DNA of 64,000 nt, from NCBI GenBank assembly GCA_948567375.1, contig OX419761.1, positions 43,500,243-43,564,242 on the forward strand, read 5' to 3'. The first letter of the stretch is position 1; each line of letters begins with the position of its first letter. This document shows, piece after piece, positions 13,228 to 27,040 of this stretch. A program made the position numbers and the translations under genes. The notes beneath the pieces were generated by a model. It was not told the DNA's origin, ran no database searches, and was given only the letters and a program-made list of their open reading frames with translations. This DNA comes from Lunularia cruciata (taxonomy: Eukaryota > Streptophyta > Marchantiopsida > Lunulariales > Lunulariaceae).

Positions 13228-13799
13228 TGAGGCTTGGTGGAAGACACGGTGAACTCAAACTACAGAAGCATGTCAATCCTTAAGGAAAAGTTACCGTATG
13301 GAGTACATTATTCGGAACCGCATAGCTAGCGTGCAGACATTTGTCGCAAATTTGATCATGAAAATAGTCATGATTATACCCGAGTTCCAATGGACTGCTT
13401 GAACTCCACACGTATTGAGCCATTCCGGAATCCATTCATTTGTATTAGCGTTCTTCTCGATTCCGCTCTCCGATGGACCTAGCATTATCTCGCATAGCCA
13501 TAGCATGCGGACTCTTAGCACATGGATGACAGAAGCACTTGGATTAAGAATTTGTCTTCTCGTACCTGTTATCGTTTCAAGATAATCTCATTTCATGCTT
13601 CTTCACTTACCTTTATCTAATTGCAAGCTTGCTTTTGGTTCTAGATCTAAACCTACAGCTTGTTTACAGATACTGTTACTGGGCCAGTAGCAAAATGATT
13701 CCTTGTTTAACGGACTTCTGTGTAAATATTTTGACGATGTACAGAGAGAACACAGTCAAGTTGGAGAAGGATCACCCTTCTGCAGCTGTGAAACAAAAC

Positions 13800-13806
13800 T
13801 ATAAAA
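13800..13806 (+). promoter_or_regulatory. TATAAAA box close to peroxidase start
   Basis: TATAAAA lies only 20 bp before the first ATG (13,826). A start of transcription 25-30 bp further on would fall at or after that ATG. If this box is used, the second Met (codon 8, 13,847), which also precedes a good signal peptide, would be the translation start. Confidence 0.35.
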
Positions 13807-13825
13807 CACAACTAGGCACGCTGCC

Positions 13826-15332
<1,507 letters not shown>

Positions 15333-15497
15333 TCGGATGTCAATATGATTCAAGTTAAGTCGGTTGAATGGGGAGTAACAGATCTGCACGCGTAGATTTA
15401 TATGTACTGTACATTTCATCTGAACGAAACTGTCTGAATGTCCTTCACAACTTGACCTCCGTGAGATATCTTCCATGGTTGCTTGCTTTGAATTTGT

Positions 15498-15503
15498 AAT
15501 AAA
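15498..15503 (+). terminator. Candidate polyadenylation signal of the peroxidase gene
   Basis: AATAAA lies 166 bp after the peroxidase stop codon, a plausible 3' UTR length. No other support. Confidence 0.4.
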
Positions 15504-17322
15504 TCCCCCTCATCTACTGAGTTTGGAACTATTAGCTTGACTTGCATCATGCAAAAAGTGTTCTCACGCCATTCTTGAAAGGAAGCCCCGGGTAACCATT
15601 TGCAGATGACTTTACATTTCGAGAACTCAATTTGAAACGCTTTAGTGAACTCAATGTGCATCCCGACTTATTGGGCAGCTCCGATTTGTGTTGTAATATC
15701 CAGCATATTACTCCTTAATACCAGTACCAGGTTTTTCACACCATTACAGTGTCTTTATCAGGGTTGACTGTCAACCATTGGTAGTCATTATTGAAGTCAC
15801 TTGTCACTTGAGACACATATTCGATATAATAAGTATGAATTTTGGCTTCCATATGCAAGTCACTCAATTGATGCGTGAACAGTATGCATAGAGTGGAATT
15901 TCGGTATCTGCTAGTATGGGATCGTCTTCAAAAGTGTCCATCCTCGCGTGTTGTAAATCTTTTATCCAGATTCGTATTCCTAAAATGTATTGGATCATAG
16001 CTCATTTCACGTGTAACACATAGGTTGAGAAGAATCAGGTTGAAAATCCCTCATGGATTAGGATTAACTTATATGGGATAACTTTTGATTTCCAGTTTCG
16101 TTTAGTTGGGAAAGGGAAAGGCCCACCAGATTCGCATTTTACTTAAGATGAAATTATAAGTCATTTACCATTAGCGTCGTCTAGTCCAGACTTATAACGA
16201 TTGTCTCAGATCTCGTCTTATTCAAGGTGGACACTAGTCTTTGGTAGTCCTAGAGATGGAGAATTATGAAGAGTTTTATATTCGTGAAGTTCCATTCTGA
16301 AGGAAATCAGGTTGTGACATGACATTTTGCAACGGAACTATGTTGTTGAGAAAGTTAATTTCTAACATGAACCGGAACCTGGATACAATCTGCGCTCTGT
16401 AGAAACCTTTGATGGACAATAGTGGTCGTACTTGTCGTAAGTGTGATGCAAAAGAGAACTCAAAGTAGCCCTTGTGGTGATTGGCAAGGGAGAGCCATTT
16501 CAAACCGTGAATCATTGCCGCATTTCTCTGATAGATACAGACCTCAAGACGATTGAGACTTATATTGAAACAACTCTCATTCAACCCAAATCCATAGTCT
16601 TTGAAGAAAAGAAGAAACAAAATTTGAGATATGCAAAGGATAGTTCAGGCTATGTACCAAGAATGATGGTTTACGTGAACATCAGTCTACATTCACTATT
16701 TGCAAAACGGGAACTTGCAAGATTTTAATTATTCAATTTGGGACGAGGTGAGAAAAGATAGTACCGCCTTGTCTAGTCAATTTGTACGTTCAGATTCCAC
16801 CCAGCATCGTAACTCATGATATCAATCGTCGCTATTTGGTTATCAATGATGAATGAAATAAGTTGAACCTAATTTAGTGAAGTTTAGAACATCTGAGTTC
16901 TGGTCAAGTTGAGATTCGATGTCATTTCATATCTGATAGATAGAAAAGAATATTTCCTCTTATATGTTCGTGACGAAGCAGTGTAGACTAACTTCTAATA
17001 TATAATTTGTAACAACATGTCGTTCCAAAACGAGGATATGGTTCGAAATTGGCTAGAAGTGAAAGGAAAGTGCCAGTTTGTCACAGATCTGCTATAGTTC
17101 CGTCTTTAACCTCTTTGGCAGGACAATTCACAGAAGAGGTAAGGTATCCTTATGCGGCATACTACAGGAAAGACAAAACCACTAAATCACATTCACAAAA
17201 GATATCTCATTACACGAGTTTCTGAAGGTAATGATTCAATTCGTCATATTGGTCATCAGCCGTGAGAGTCTTTCCCTCACCGCAGCCTATGTAGCACACA
17301 CCACAGCACGAATGAGAGAGTT

Positions 17323-17366
17323 CTTCCCTTCCTAGAAGGCACTGCTTCCCTTCCTAGAAGGCACTG
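17323..17366. repeat. 22-bp unit repeated twice, perfect
   Basis: The 22-bp unit starting CTTCCCTTCCTAGAAGG occurs at 17,323-17,344 and 17,345-17,366 without a mismatch. It is a recent slippage-type duplication. Confidence 0.9.
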
Positions 17367-17430
17367 CTCACCACTATATTGTAGGTTTGCAATACCTGGA
17401 GATTTTCATTATGCATTATACTTTACGACA

Positions 17431-17646
17431 CTCACAACCATCATAGCTCTCAACTCATGAACTGATTATTCACAACTACCAAGCCTAACTGCCTTCCCGC
17501 ACCTCAGTACTTGCATTTCTATTTCAAGTTTCTCACCGCTCACAACCATCATAGCTCTCAACTCATGAACTGATTATTCACAACTACCAAGCCTAACTAC
17601 CTTCCCGCACCTCAGTACTTGCATTTCTATTTCAAGTTTCTCACCG
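17431..17646. repeat. 108-bp unit repeated twice, nearly perfect
   Basis: The unit starting CTCACAACCATCATAGC occurs at 17,431-17,538 and 17,539-17,646. Only one difference was noticed (CTGCC versus CTACC), so the duplication is recent. No coding role is evident. Confidence 0.9.
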
Positions 17647-18299
17647 CTACTCGATTCAATAGTCTTAAAACATACACCATATTGACATTGATACACTCAG
17701 GATCTAAGAGGTCCTCAGGCATCATTCCCACAACAAAGTCAAATTTGCAAACACACAAGCAAAACAATTGCACATTCACAAGTTGAACAAACAAGTATGA
17801 AATAAAATTCCAATCTGTGCTGACTAAACTTGTATTAAGTCATGGTGACTCCCCTTATACTCTCTACTACAACAAGATGTGGTGCATCCATGGCTGTGCG
17901 ATGACACAACCCCATTACTATGAATTAAGACTAGCCTTATTCTACTTAATTTGTTGTTACAAATTAAATGCTATGGTGGCACGACCTATAGAGAGGCAAT
18001 TATTGTATACTAAAAATCCTATGACTCTAGCTACACATCTAGAGAATATCTCAATGATCAATATCACAAAGAATAAATTTAATGTATAGAGCCATAATTG
18101 CTCAAAAGATTCATATACACGGCATTGCACGGAGACCTTCCACCATGATGAACTCCCCATAACAATGAAGTGGCAACCTGATGGTAGTGTCACAACAACC
18201 ACCTCTCAACAGTGCAAAACTATTCAATTGTTTGAGTATCATACACCACAATCTACTTCTTGATTCTCCTTCACCTTTACACCTTTGAATCAGCTCCTT

Positions 18300-19425
18300 G
18301 ACGTGTTTGTTGTATTCCTCCAGTTCATGGTGGTATTGCTTAAGACACTTTTGAACTAGGCATCACCGTGCTTGTGCATACTAGAGGAACTACATGTAAC
18401 TGGAGGATTACCACAAACATGTTGAGGAGCTGATTCAAAGCTGTAAAGGTGAAGGAGGATCAGTTGTGAGAAGTCTTGGCCTCTAATTCATGTATCTCCA
18501 ACTTTAACTCCCACAGCTTAGGCTACCACAACAACCAATTCCACTTGGGTCATTAGTCTATTAGCAATGTCTTCCATGACTGTAAGGACTCTCATTTGTT
18601 CCTCATCCAGAGTATCACGGATGGATTGCAACTCCATCTCTACCTCTTGTCTGACTTGTACTTGAAGGATGTGGGCTTTGTCTTCATAGTCAGCCATGAT
18701 AGTGGACAACTTCTTGATGCACATCTTGGCGGTCTGTCCAAGGTGGCATCATGGTGTGCCAAGCAGGGATGTGGTATCCCTGTACCTTCCAACAATTCCT
18801 TTTCTTCTTGTGTTTGAATGAGGACTCAAACTTCCTTGTCATGTCTTTTGATGGTCAAGGCCAGTCTTGATCAAGATGCATTGCACACCATGGTAACCTT
18901 GATTATGATTTTTTTCATCTTGATCTCTCCTTTATATTCTGGTTGGTGCTGATAATATCCTGAGGAATAGTAATGTGCACAAAAGAGCTTCTTCTTCTCT
19001 TCTTTCCTAAGTAGTCTCATCCTGATATAAAAATGCAGTATGAACAGTGAGAGAAAAGAAGGTCCTCCTGTTGTTTGCAACTACTCTGTAAGTTCTTGAG
19101 TTCAATGATAGAACATCTTTGCACAATCTATGGGTTTTCCTTTGTACAGTAGTTGGAAGAAAGTCACCTGCCCATTGTTCACATATGTTGTCAGTGAGGA
19201 TCTGAAAAAATTCATAATCAAGGTTACCATGGTATGCCAAGCAGAGCCATGGTATCCCTGCACATTCCTTGCCTTCTTGTGTTTGAACAAGCACTCAAAC
19301 TTCCTTGTCATATCTTTTGATGGTCAAGGCCAGTCTTGATTTAGGTGCATTACTTCCGGCATTGTATCAGACCCAAGCACTTTTTGCCAATGCTCTTCAG
19401 TCCATGCAAAAACATTTCCCCTAGA
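18300..19425 (-). pseudogene. G-family repeat protein relic, copy G2
   Basis: The minus strand encodes, in pieces, HWQKVLGSDTMPEVMHLNQ, TRKFECLFKHKKA, TTYVNNGQVTFFQLL, DCAKMFYH, LFILHFYIRM, LLRKEEKK and AHYYSSGYYQHQPEY. These run in the same order as in G1. The C-terminal part (18,724-18,518) is coiled-coil-like (VRQEVEMELQSIRDTLDEEQ). Stops and frame changes make it a pseudogene. The foldback at 19,431-19,893 begins immediately beyond the recognisable N-terminal end. Confidence 0.6.
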
Positions 19426-19430
19426 GTTGT

Positions 19431-19893
19431 AGAAGCTTTGATCAATTTGAAAGACTATGAGAGAGGATGATAGTGATTGAGAATATGAAGGGAAAATCGG
19501 GCTTGAGATGCATTTTCATACCATGATGTTTCCTATGAATAAGAAGACTGGCATTGCATTTTAGTCACCCAAAGTAAAGAACTAGGCATATTAATGCTAT
19601 GCAGAGTACCTAAATTTGACACATCTATGCTTTCTTTTCCTTAATCTTTACTGCCATTGGGAAGCATGCAAAATCCCAAATTCATAGTAGAAAGCATAGA
19701 TGTGTCAAATTTAGGTACTCTGCATAGCATTAGTATGCCTAGTTCTCTACTTTGGGTGACTGAAATGCAATGCCAGTCTTCTTATTCATAGCAAACATCA
19801 CGGTATGAAAGTGCATCTCAAGCCTGATTTTCCCCTCACATTCTCAATCACTATCATCCTCTCCCATAGTCTCTCAAATTGATCAAAGCTTCT
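19431..19893. repeat. Large foldback: 205-bp inverted arms, 53-bp loop
   Basis: The left arm (19,431-19,635, starting AGAAGCTTTGATCAATTTG) is the reverse complement of the right arm (19,689-19,893) with only scattered single-base differences. The loop is 53 bases. A transcript across it would fold into a long near-perfect hairpin, which in plants is a potential Dicer substrate. It may instead be a foldback or MITE-like insertion, or a template-switch duplication. No target-site duplication was identified. Confidence 0.9.
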
Positions 19894-21150
19894 AAGCTCT
19901 TCTTGTTCATAAAATTTTCCACCCACACAACTTCAAACGCTCCAATAATGGGTAGAGCATTGAGTAGATTCAATCAAACCTCACTTCCTTGTGAGGCACT
20001 GCATTAATACACTTTAATCGATCAGTTTGAGATTTTGGCGGGCATTTCTGGTTAATCAATGTGGTCCACTCATGTGTGAAGCGGCAAGAGGACTGATAGA
20101 GACCAAAAATGGATCTTTATCCTACATGTGAACTCCTTGTCAAGCAAGAAGTTGAACCATTACCAATTGACGGTGGCTCAGATATGTCATCCCACACTTG
20201 TGTTTGTGGTACCTTTTTTCATGGTAACTTGAACATATGCTCCACTCTCTGGGTGACTCTTTAGTAAATTTTCATGGTGATTGAGGTATAAGCCATACTT
20301 TATATCTTCAAGTATCATACTACTCAACATGCTATGCTATTTGGGGAAAACAACCAAAAAAACAGAAAACACGCTTGAGTGAACATAAGATGGGTTGCTA
20401 CAATGCTAGACAAATAAATGATATTGTAAGTACTCTAATTTGGAGGTCCTCCCTACATAGTCCTTCTACTAGTACAAAATGGGTCTTGAAGAGATTCCAA
20501 ACCTATTCTCCAAGTCATATCATGGAAAATTTATTTCTATCAATAATTGCCAATAGCAGAATATGTTGGTTTATTGCCACTCTTGTAATGAGGAGGGCAA
20601 AATCAAATTGATAGACTTGTTCTATTGGGCTAAAACTTAAGGTCTCTTGCTATAGTCAACTAAACGCAAAAATTACATCTACATGTATGTCATGCATTAA
20701 GGTAGGTCATGGTAGGAAAAGATACCATGCTGATTGATCCTTGTTTTCTTGGCATGGTGCTTGGATGGCTTCTTCCACCTCATGGACATTGATAATTCTC
20801 AGAGATCAAAATGATACAAACAACAGTTGGCTAGTGATGGGATTAAAGCGTGATCCATGGTATTGTGGAATTACCAACTTGAGCCATTCTTGGACCTCTC
20901 TTGAATTTTATGGAAATCTCTTTGTGGTAACCCACTCCATGCCTCCTAACATATATTTTTGTTATTCTTTTTTTTGTGCAATTGGGTGACTACCTAGGTT
21001 AGATTCATCTTAGCAATTAGGATTTAGGACTTATAGCCCAATCACCCAAGAGATATTCTAAAATATACTATCACGAGATATCATCTGAGTGAAGCCACCT
21101 CATGACCACAATAATGATGACCGTCATGACCATGATAATGATGATGGTCC
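19894..21150. other. No recognisable gene
   Basis: Only short frames without family resemblance are present. A run of CATGAC/ATAATGATG-like short repeats occurs near 21,100-21,165. The stretch may be the degraded 5' part of gag element D1. Confidence 0.4.
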
Positions 21151-23560
21151 CAAGACCATGATGAAACAACCACTATCAAAATCACAGGCACAGCTAATTA
21201 AGTCCTTATGAGGCTCACCATGAGTCAAGCGGTATTATGAGGCCTACTGCCAGATCTAAGAAAAGAGATGTTATTGCAAACCTTTGTCTTCCCACACCAG
21301 AAAAGGAGGAGGAGCTACCTCAAGAAGATATTTGGAATCTTGCAATAGTTGAACCTTTAGAAGTCAAGCACCTCTAGAAGGCAGAAAACTGGTGAAACAA
21401 TTGGCTAAAAGTACCATTATTTTGAAAGACAAGTTCCCATACTTCATGACTCTCTCCCATGCAATATAGCATAGGGAACATTGAGAAAATAATTATTGTC
21501 CAGCATATGCAGAATATAAAAGGTTTAGAAACTTGTGCATGGCATATGATAGCAATACAAGCCCAAAAACCTTCCCGGATTGACTAACATAAGTTCCACA
21601 TGATCACCATGACTTTCAAGAGTGACTACCCTTTTTGAACCCCCCTCACCATGGGTCTATATATAATCCCATAACAATTACTACATTCTTGCTCCTCATG
21701 GCAATTTGGCCCCCGAGAGTTATCAATGTGAATCAAGTTGAAGTAGCGGTAGAGGTATTCTGCAAAGTGGACAAGGAGCAATCAGCCTGGTACTTTCCTT
21801 CCTCGTTCTAACCACATCCATGATATGCATAGGGAGATATTTTCTATTGTTAGCCAACTACAGCAAGAGATCATAGGAGCAAAGATCAATTGTCATTTTT
21901 CCCTTCAAGCAACTGTGGGGATGGAACCATTTGCTTTACTATGGGCAATTGGGGTCAACTTTTGGGAACTTTGGATTACAAGGTGTGTTCTAGTGGAAGC
22001 TATCATATGGGTGACATCCATTGGAAAATCCCCATGGGTTGACTTATGTGGAAATGCATCTCTAATACTTCACCTTGGGGTATTTAAAAGATTGCCTCAA
22101 GCTTGTTAACCATGACTCCGCAAATTGGCTGCAAATTTTCCCAAGTCTGCTCCATTACAAAGCTCAGAGTTGGTATACCCATGTTACTTGGAAGGAGTTC
22201 AAGCAAGCTAACTGAACAGATCTTTGAGATAACTTCTTGGAATGATTCCAAGATGTTGATTATGATACAAGTGTCATTGCCACACTAAATGATTTGGATC
22301 ATAGGATGAATAAGAGGTTGAGAGACTAGTCTGAGTGGTTCATGGCATTGTTGAACCAAGTGCCAAAGCAATCTGAGGTGGTGGGTTACTTTGATGCCCA
22401 AGCCATTACCTGGTTCCTCAGTGGATTGTAGCCTAAAATTTGGATCTTTGCCAAGGAGAGGAATATAACTTCCCTAGACAAAGTACTCAAACATGTCACT
22501 TGATATGAGGCATCCCACTCTCATTGGCTATTAACCAAAGAAACAAAGAGAAGAAAGGCAAGAAGGTGAGACAAAGAGCATCTTGTAGTACCTCATCTTC
22601 TTTAGGTGAATCTTCCACCTGATTAAATTCCTCTTCAAGAAGGTGCCAAGCCAAAGAAGAACAGAAGACAAGGAGGAAAGAAAGTGTTGCAAACCCCAAC
22701 TAAAAGTGTCATTAAGATGGACACTAAGCTGGACACTCTTATAAAAGAGTTTGCAGATTTCAAGATTCAAATTATTGAGCAAAGGACAAAAGAAAAACCC
22801 CTTCATTGGCAAGACCAAATGTGTGGTCGACTACTTGTGACAAGTTGGGTCATGCCAACACGGAGTGCTTGACAACCAAAACTACATTCCTCATGCAACA
22901 AATTGATTGGGTTCCAAGTTGGGACCAGAATGAGGAGGACGAGGCAGTGTACCAAAGCCAAGAGGTACCACCCCAAGCAAGAACCTTGTACCAAGGTCCC
23001 AAGTATGGACCAAGGGAGTACACAAACAACATACCCCAATGAGGAATGTTGATGGCCAATCAAAATAGACCTCAAAATGTTGCATTGAGAGCATGTTAAA
23101 ATTGTGGATCGATGGGTCATTGGCCCCTGAATTGTCCTGAGCCAAGGCGGCAGATTGGGTATGTTCTGCTCAATGGAAATTGTAAGGGTTTTGGCCATGA
23201 TGGTCACCAATGTCCCCAACCACCCAACCCAACGCTTCTGGTGAAGTATGTGTAGACTCTGGCTAAGTGAGCTGCATTGCAACCAAAGGGATACCACGGT
23301 GAATTGCATCACCCTTGAAGAAGATTCCCTAAATGATTCCCTCTGGTCAAAGCCTATTTGACCAACTAGATGGGACTAGGACTGACATGTTACCCATCCA
23401 AGCAAGTAATCTAAGGGTGGAACTTGCTGATAGGTCACATATCCATGTACCTAGTCGTATGGTGAAGCTTCCTTGGAGGAGATCCTCTTTGGCTATAGGA
23501 TAAAGAGAAGGTGCTCCTTTAGGGCATCACAGGATTGAATGTGAAACATGTGTTTTCTCT
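21150..23560 (+). pseudogene. Gypsy-type gag relic D1 with zinc knuckles
   Basis: The pieces, in order, are a gag core (DLDHRMNKRL, SEWFMALLNQVPKQSEVV, DAQAITWFLSGL), a Lys/Glu-rich linker, and three zinc knuckles near 22,830-23,220. The first reads CDKLGHANTEC; the second has its opening ligand region interrupted by a stop; the third reads GNCKGFGHDGHQC and lacks its first Cys. The same arrangement with better-preserved knuckles is found in D2 (58.6-59.0 kb). The reading is broken repeatedly. No RT or integrase follows, and downstream similarity fades near 23,560. Confidence 0.75.
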
Positions 23561-24857
23561 CTTGTATCTCTCTTGAAGAATTCACTTGTCCTCGGAATAT
23601 TACATTGGGTCTCAAGCTAAGATATTAAAGTCGATGTCGAGAAGGTGAAAGTCATCTCAACTTGGATACATCAGAGGTTATAATGATCAAGGATAGATAT
23701 TCAACTTCAATTAGAGACAATAACAATTCTCCTCACAATATCTTACACCGTCATAATCATGTGGCATATGCAGTATCCTGCTGCTGAACTTGTCTTATAA
23801 TGTCTAGCTCAAATAAACTCCTCTTGTAGGGTAGCCTGATTCCTTGTTTGAAATATGAAAAATCTAATAGCTTCTTCTTTCATCCCCTCTTCTATAACAA
23901 AGACACCATTGCTATAGTAAGAGGAATAAGTCCATACTAATGCATCTATGGGATTATGTACCATTCAATTGAATAGTAAATAAAAATGCTTCTTTGGCCT
24001 CATCATGCAGTACAAGAGGAAGCCAATAGAATAGGCATGGACATGGAAAGCTAGTCTCAAAGAGCACCAAAATACGATATCCTTGAGATACTAACCCACT
24101 CTCATGACTTGATAAATATTCCCAAAATAGGAAACAAAGGGATAGATGTAGCATATGTAAATCCTTCATATCAACAATGTTAATGTAGTTGCTCATCTCA
24201 CATGAGCATCTCAAGTTGTCCTTCTACATCTTCCTCACATGGGTCTCTCTCCCTTGCGGGGTGAAGAGCATCTAGCACACCCAACATGGTGTATTTTGGG
24301 CTGCTCCAAGCAGCCCCACGAGGGGAAGTGAAACAATAGACAATACCAAGATAGTGATAGTAACAAGAAATGTTCCTTCTTGTATCTCATCATACTTACA
24401 AAACCTCAACCTACTCTCATCACATGAATAAATGATAATTCTACAAACTTTAAAAAATATCAATTCTTATAATTGTTAGTTATATCTTTTTAGTTTTTTA
24501 GCTAAGTTCAAAGGGAATTAAAGCATAAAAAAAAAAGATTAGAAGTGAAAATTCCTAAAACTCTCTGATACTATATTGAAGTAATCACTTCAAACTCTGA
24601 AAGACTAAATGGGGGTTTCAATTTTCAAAATTAGGAGTCTTTACGGTCACTTTTTCATGGAACCCCATAAAATATTGCACGGGACCTTAGCGGGAGGGAA
24701 TTTGAAATTGAAGACTCCCGTAAAGAAGTTTTAAGGGATAAGAGTTTGTTTACGGGATGGTTCAAATCTAATGTATTCATGTGATAAGGTATGAATTCCG
24801 GAAAGACTCATATTAGTGAAGGTTATGGAATGAGATAGAATTCCGGAAAGAATTGTT
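23560..24857. other. No recognisable gene
   Basis: Short frames only. An A-run at 24,526-24,538 and AT-rich sequence precede the left arm of the inverted duplication. Nothing here could be assigned. Confidence 0.4.
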
Positions 24858-24865
24858 GAGGTCGT

Positions 24866-25163
24866 CATGACTCTCAAGCAGAAGTGTCCCACGGGCAACA
24901 GAGTGAACAGGTTGAAGATGGATCCGTCGGAAAGCGCCTTTGACCACTTGTACTACAAGGAAGTTCTAGCCGACAGAGGAGTATTCACATCCGAGAATGC
25001 ACTCATTACCGACTCATCCGGACGTTGAGGTGGTCGAGGAAATATCGCAATCAGGTTCACCTTCTTCGACGAGTTCGCAGCTGCCATGCTGAAGATGGGC
25101 AATCTTGGACTCCTGACATGGACACACGGAGATATTCGCAGGTATTGTTCGTTCATCAGCTGA
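24866..25163 (+). pseudogene. Peroxidase 3' fragment (exon 4) in the left arm
   Basis: It encodes QKCPTGNRVNRLKMDPSES, YYKEVLADRGVFTSENA, TFFDEFAAAMLKMGNLGLL and a C-terminal RRYCSFIS with a stop at the family's usual end. A stop and frame change follow SSGR (about 25,025). The proximal His region and all earlier exons are absent, so it cannot be functional. It is closer to the 38.5-39.4 kb copy than to the gene at 13.8-15.3 kb. Confidence 0.9.
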
Positions 25164-25627
25164 GCTGAGACAGCTGAAACTGGAATATGGCATCAAATCC
25201 GGTTCCTCAAACTATGTCAGTTTCACGAAACCAGACCAACTTTATTAGTCGGGACCTTGCCCTTTTGTTTCCATTCTAGACTTAGAAAAGTTAACGGAAA
25301 CCCGGAACTGTTGAGCATTAGATTTCTTCTGCATGAGCTTTTGGTGGCTGAAATGGACACGGAACTAACGTGGTTGGGCTTAGCGCTAGCACAGCCTATG
25401 ACGCCATTTAGTGTTAGTTCTAAAAAGTGTTCTTTTGTTTCAACGGGATGTTGATTTCAAGTTACAAACACTGGGTTGGGTGTGTCGCCAAGAGAAGAAA
25501 TGAGAGAGTTTTTCATGAGTGCGAGAAAAGAGTTTATTTGCTAAAGTTCTTGGGTAATCTTTGAGGGTAACAATCCTATTGAGTTTGGTGGAACTCGCAA
25601 AGAACTGTCTCTATGCGTGATGCGTGA

Positions 25628-25664
25628 TTATCGAGGGTCACCCAAGTCGGGTGACCCTCGATAA
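25628..25664. repeat. Perfect 16-bp palindrome hairpin near LTR end
   Basis: TTATCGAGGGTCACCC, a 5-base loop AAGTC, then the exact complement. It lies about 60 bp before the end of a copia LTR. The right arm of the inverted duplication has only one half (38,006-38,025), so the second half arose after the arms separated. Confidence 0.9.
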
Positions 25665-25727
25665 CAAATCTTGTGTCCATTTCCGTGTTTGTTTTCGTGA
25701 TTGGATTAACATGTGATTCATGACAAT

Positions 25728-26054
25728 TGGTATCAAAGCGATGTTGAAATATATATTGTTTCTGAAAATAAACAATGCTGCTAGATTCAAAGGCATACAA
25801 GAATGGTAGAAAATAAAACCCGAGTAGATAAATTCAATGAACAAGATTTTGGATGTCAAAAACTTCATATAGAATACTTAAAGATGTACCGTAAAGATCT
25901 ATATGCTCCACTTGAAGCCGTGAAACCAGAAAGGTAGAAGTTGATCCAGTAGCGGATGATACCGAATGGAAGATTCTTAATCGAAAGGCGTTTGGTGCAA
26001 TTCATTTAGACTTGACTAAAAGACGAGGTATCACATTGCAAGTTGAAGATTGAT
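25728..26054 (+). pseudogene. Copia LTR end, primer-binding site and gag fragment (left arm)
   Basis: An LTR end TGACA at 25,721-25,725 is followed after two bases by TGGTATCAAAGC (25,728-25,739), a tRNA-Met primer-binding site with one mismatch. Downstream a broken gag reads YLKMYRKDLYAPLEAV, then after a frameshift DPVADDTEWKILNRKAFG and LDLTKRRGITLQ. These match the UBN2 gag domain of copia elements. The LTR start was not located, and no pol follows. The right-arm copy is at 37,617-37,943. Confidence 0.8.
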
Positions 26055-27040
26055 GGACAGAGTTTAGAGTTTTAGAACTAATAATAAATGCGTATACAAA
26101 AGTTACATCCAATCCAACCAGGAAAATATAATACGTAAGTATCCAACCAAGAAGATATAATATGTAAGTAGTTTTTGCTTCCAAATAAGAAGGCGCTTGT
26201 CACTAAGAACATAAATAGAAATAGGATTTTAGCTGCATATACAGAATCCACTTACTATCCATAATACCATAATGATATTCATATGAATTCTACACAAAAC
26301 ATTAAATATCCTCTATTAATTCTGGCACTTTCACTAAACGAACACAAGATTGGACCTTGCTATCCCTCTAAGGGAGTAAGTAGCAACCTCCAACCCGTTA
26401 GAACCCCATGCTATATGAAACCGGTAGGTCTTGCCCACCACTAATACGTTACTTGCTTGCACTATGGGTGGGCGTGACATATTTATTGACACCTTGTAGT
26501 TTTTTCTGGAATCAAACTTCCAGGCGACGCTCAAATTGCCCTCTCCGATTTGTATTGCATAGACTTTTGTTGTCCAAGTTTAAGCATCGGATTCGTTCCT
26601 TTTCATTTACTTCAGCATGAGATAGGAGTGCGCCTTGACCAACTCATGTGTCTCTCGATCTCTGGTAGATTATCTACACGTGGAATCTCTTGCGGAGTCT
26701 ACTCAAGCAAAACACGAAGATTTTAAAGTTGATATGAGATGAAAGGCAACTGAAATTGTAAACGTCGGGAAACCAGCCGTACAAGTAGGACTCCAGAATG
26801 TGACACCGTGCAGATTGCATTTACTGTTCGAGAGTGATATCACATTGCAGAACAAAACTTATCGAGCATGCTCTAGAGGAAAAAATGTCGATGTTTATTG
26901 TTTTATTCGATAAGCTAATAAAAACTTTGTTTTGTACCTTCGATCTAACCTCCAATATTTTCTTCAATTCCCATTTGTCACGTGCGATTCTAGTCAACAG
27001 GTTTTGGAAAAGTAAACTCACGATATATTGGTGATCTTGC

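Larger units (their letters stand above)
10504..13799. other. Intergenic DNA upstream of the peroxidase gene
   Basis: No domain, LTR or RNA gene is recognised. Base composition is more balanced than in the transposon regions and no matching copy was found elsewhere in the window, so it looks single-copy. Short open frames here (up to about 100 codons) have no supporting similarity. Confidence 0.5.
15510..18240. other. Intergenic DNA downstream of the peroxidase
   Basis: No family resemblance was found. A 114-codon minus-strand frame at 16,276-16,620 has no recognisable motif and no flanking gene structure. Two tandem duplications (17.3 and 17.4-17.6 kb) lie in the second half. Confidence 0.45.
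24858..27040 (+). repeat. Left arm of a large inverted duplication
   Basis: This arm matches 36,470-38,778 in reverse complement, over about 2.2 kb. Landmarks shared in order are the peroxidase exon 4 fragment, the CTGGGTTGGGTGTGTCG segment, a copia LTR end with primer-binding site, a gag fragment, the AACCGGTAGGT segment and the TTCGAGAGTGATATCA segment. The match breaks off near 27,040 at ATATATTGGTG. The right arm carries two extra tandem duplications that this arm lacks. Confidence 0.85.

Noticed and set aside
16276-16620. 114-codon minus-strand frame
   Set aside because: No recognisable motif, no promoter or splice support, no second copy in the window. Could be real but cannot be supported.
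19431-19893. MicroRNA gene call for the foldback
   Set aside because: Arms of 205 bp are much longer than usual MIR hairpins and there is no expression evidence, so only a structural call is made.
22803-23312. 169-codon minus-strand frame
   Set aside because: Antisense of the zinc-knuckle gag region of D1, where the plus strand shows conserved CCHC motifs.
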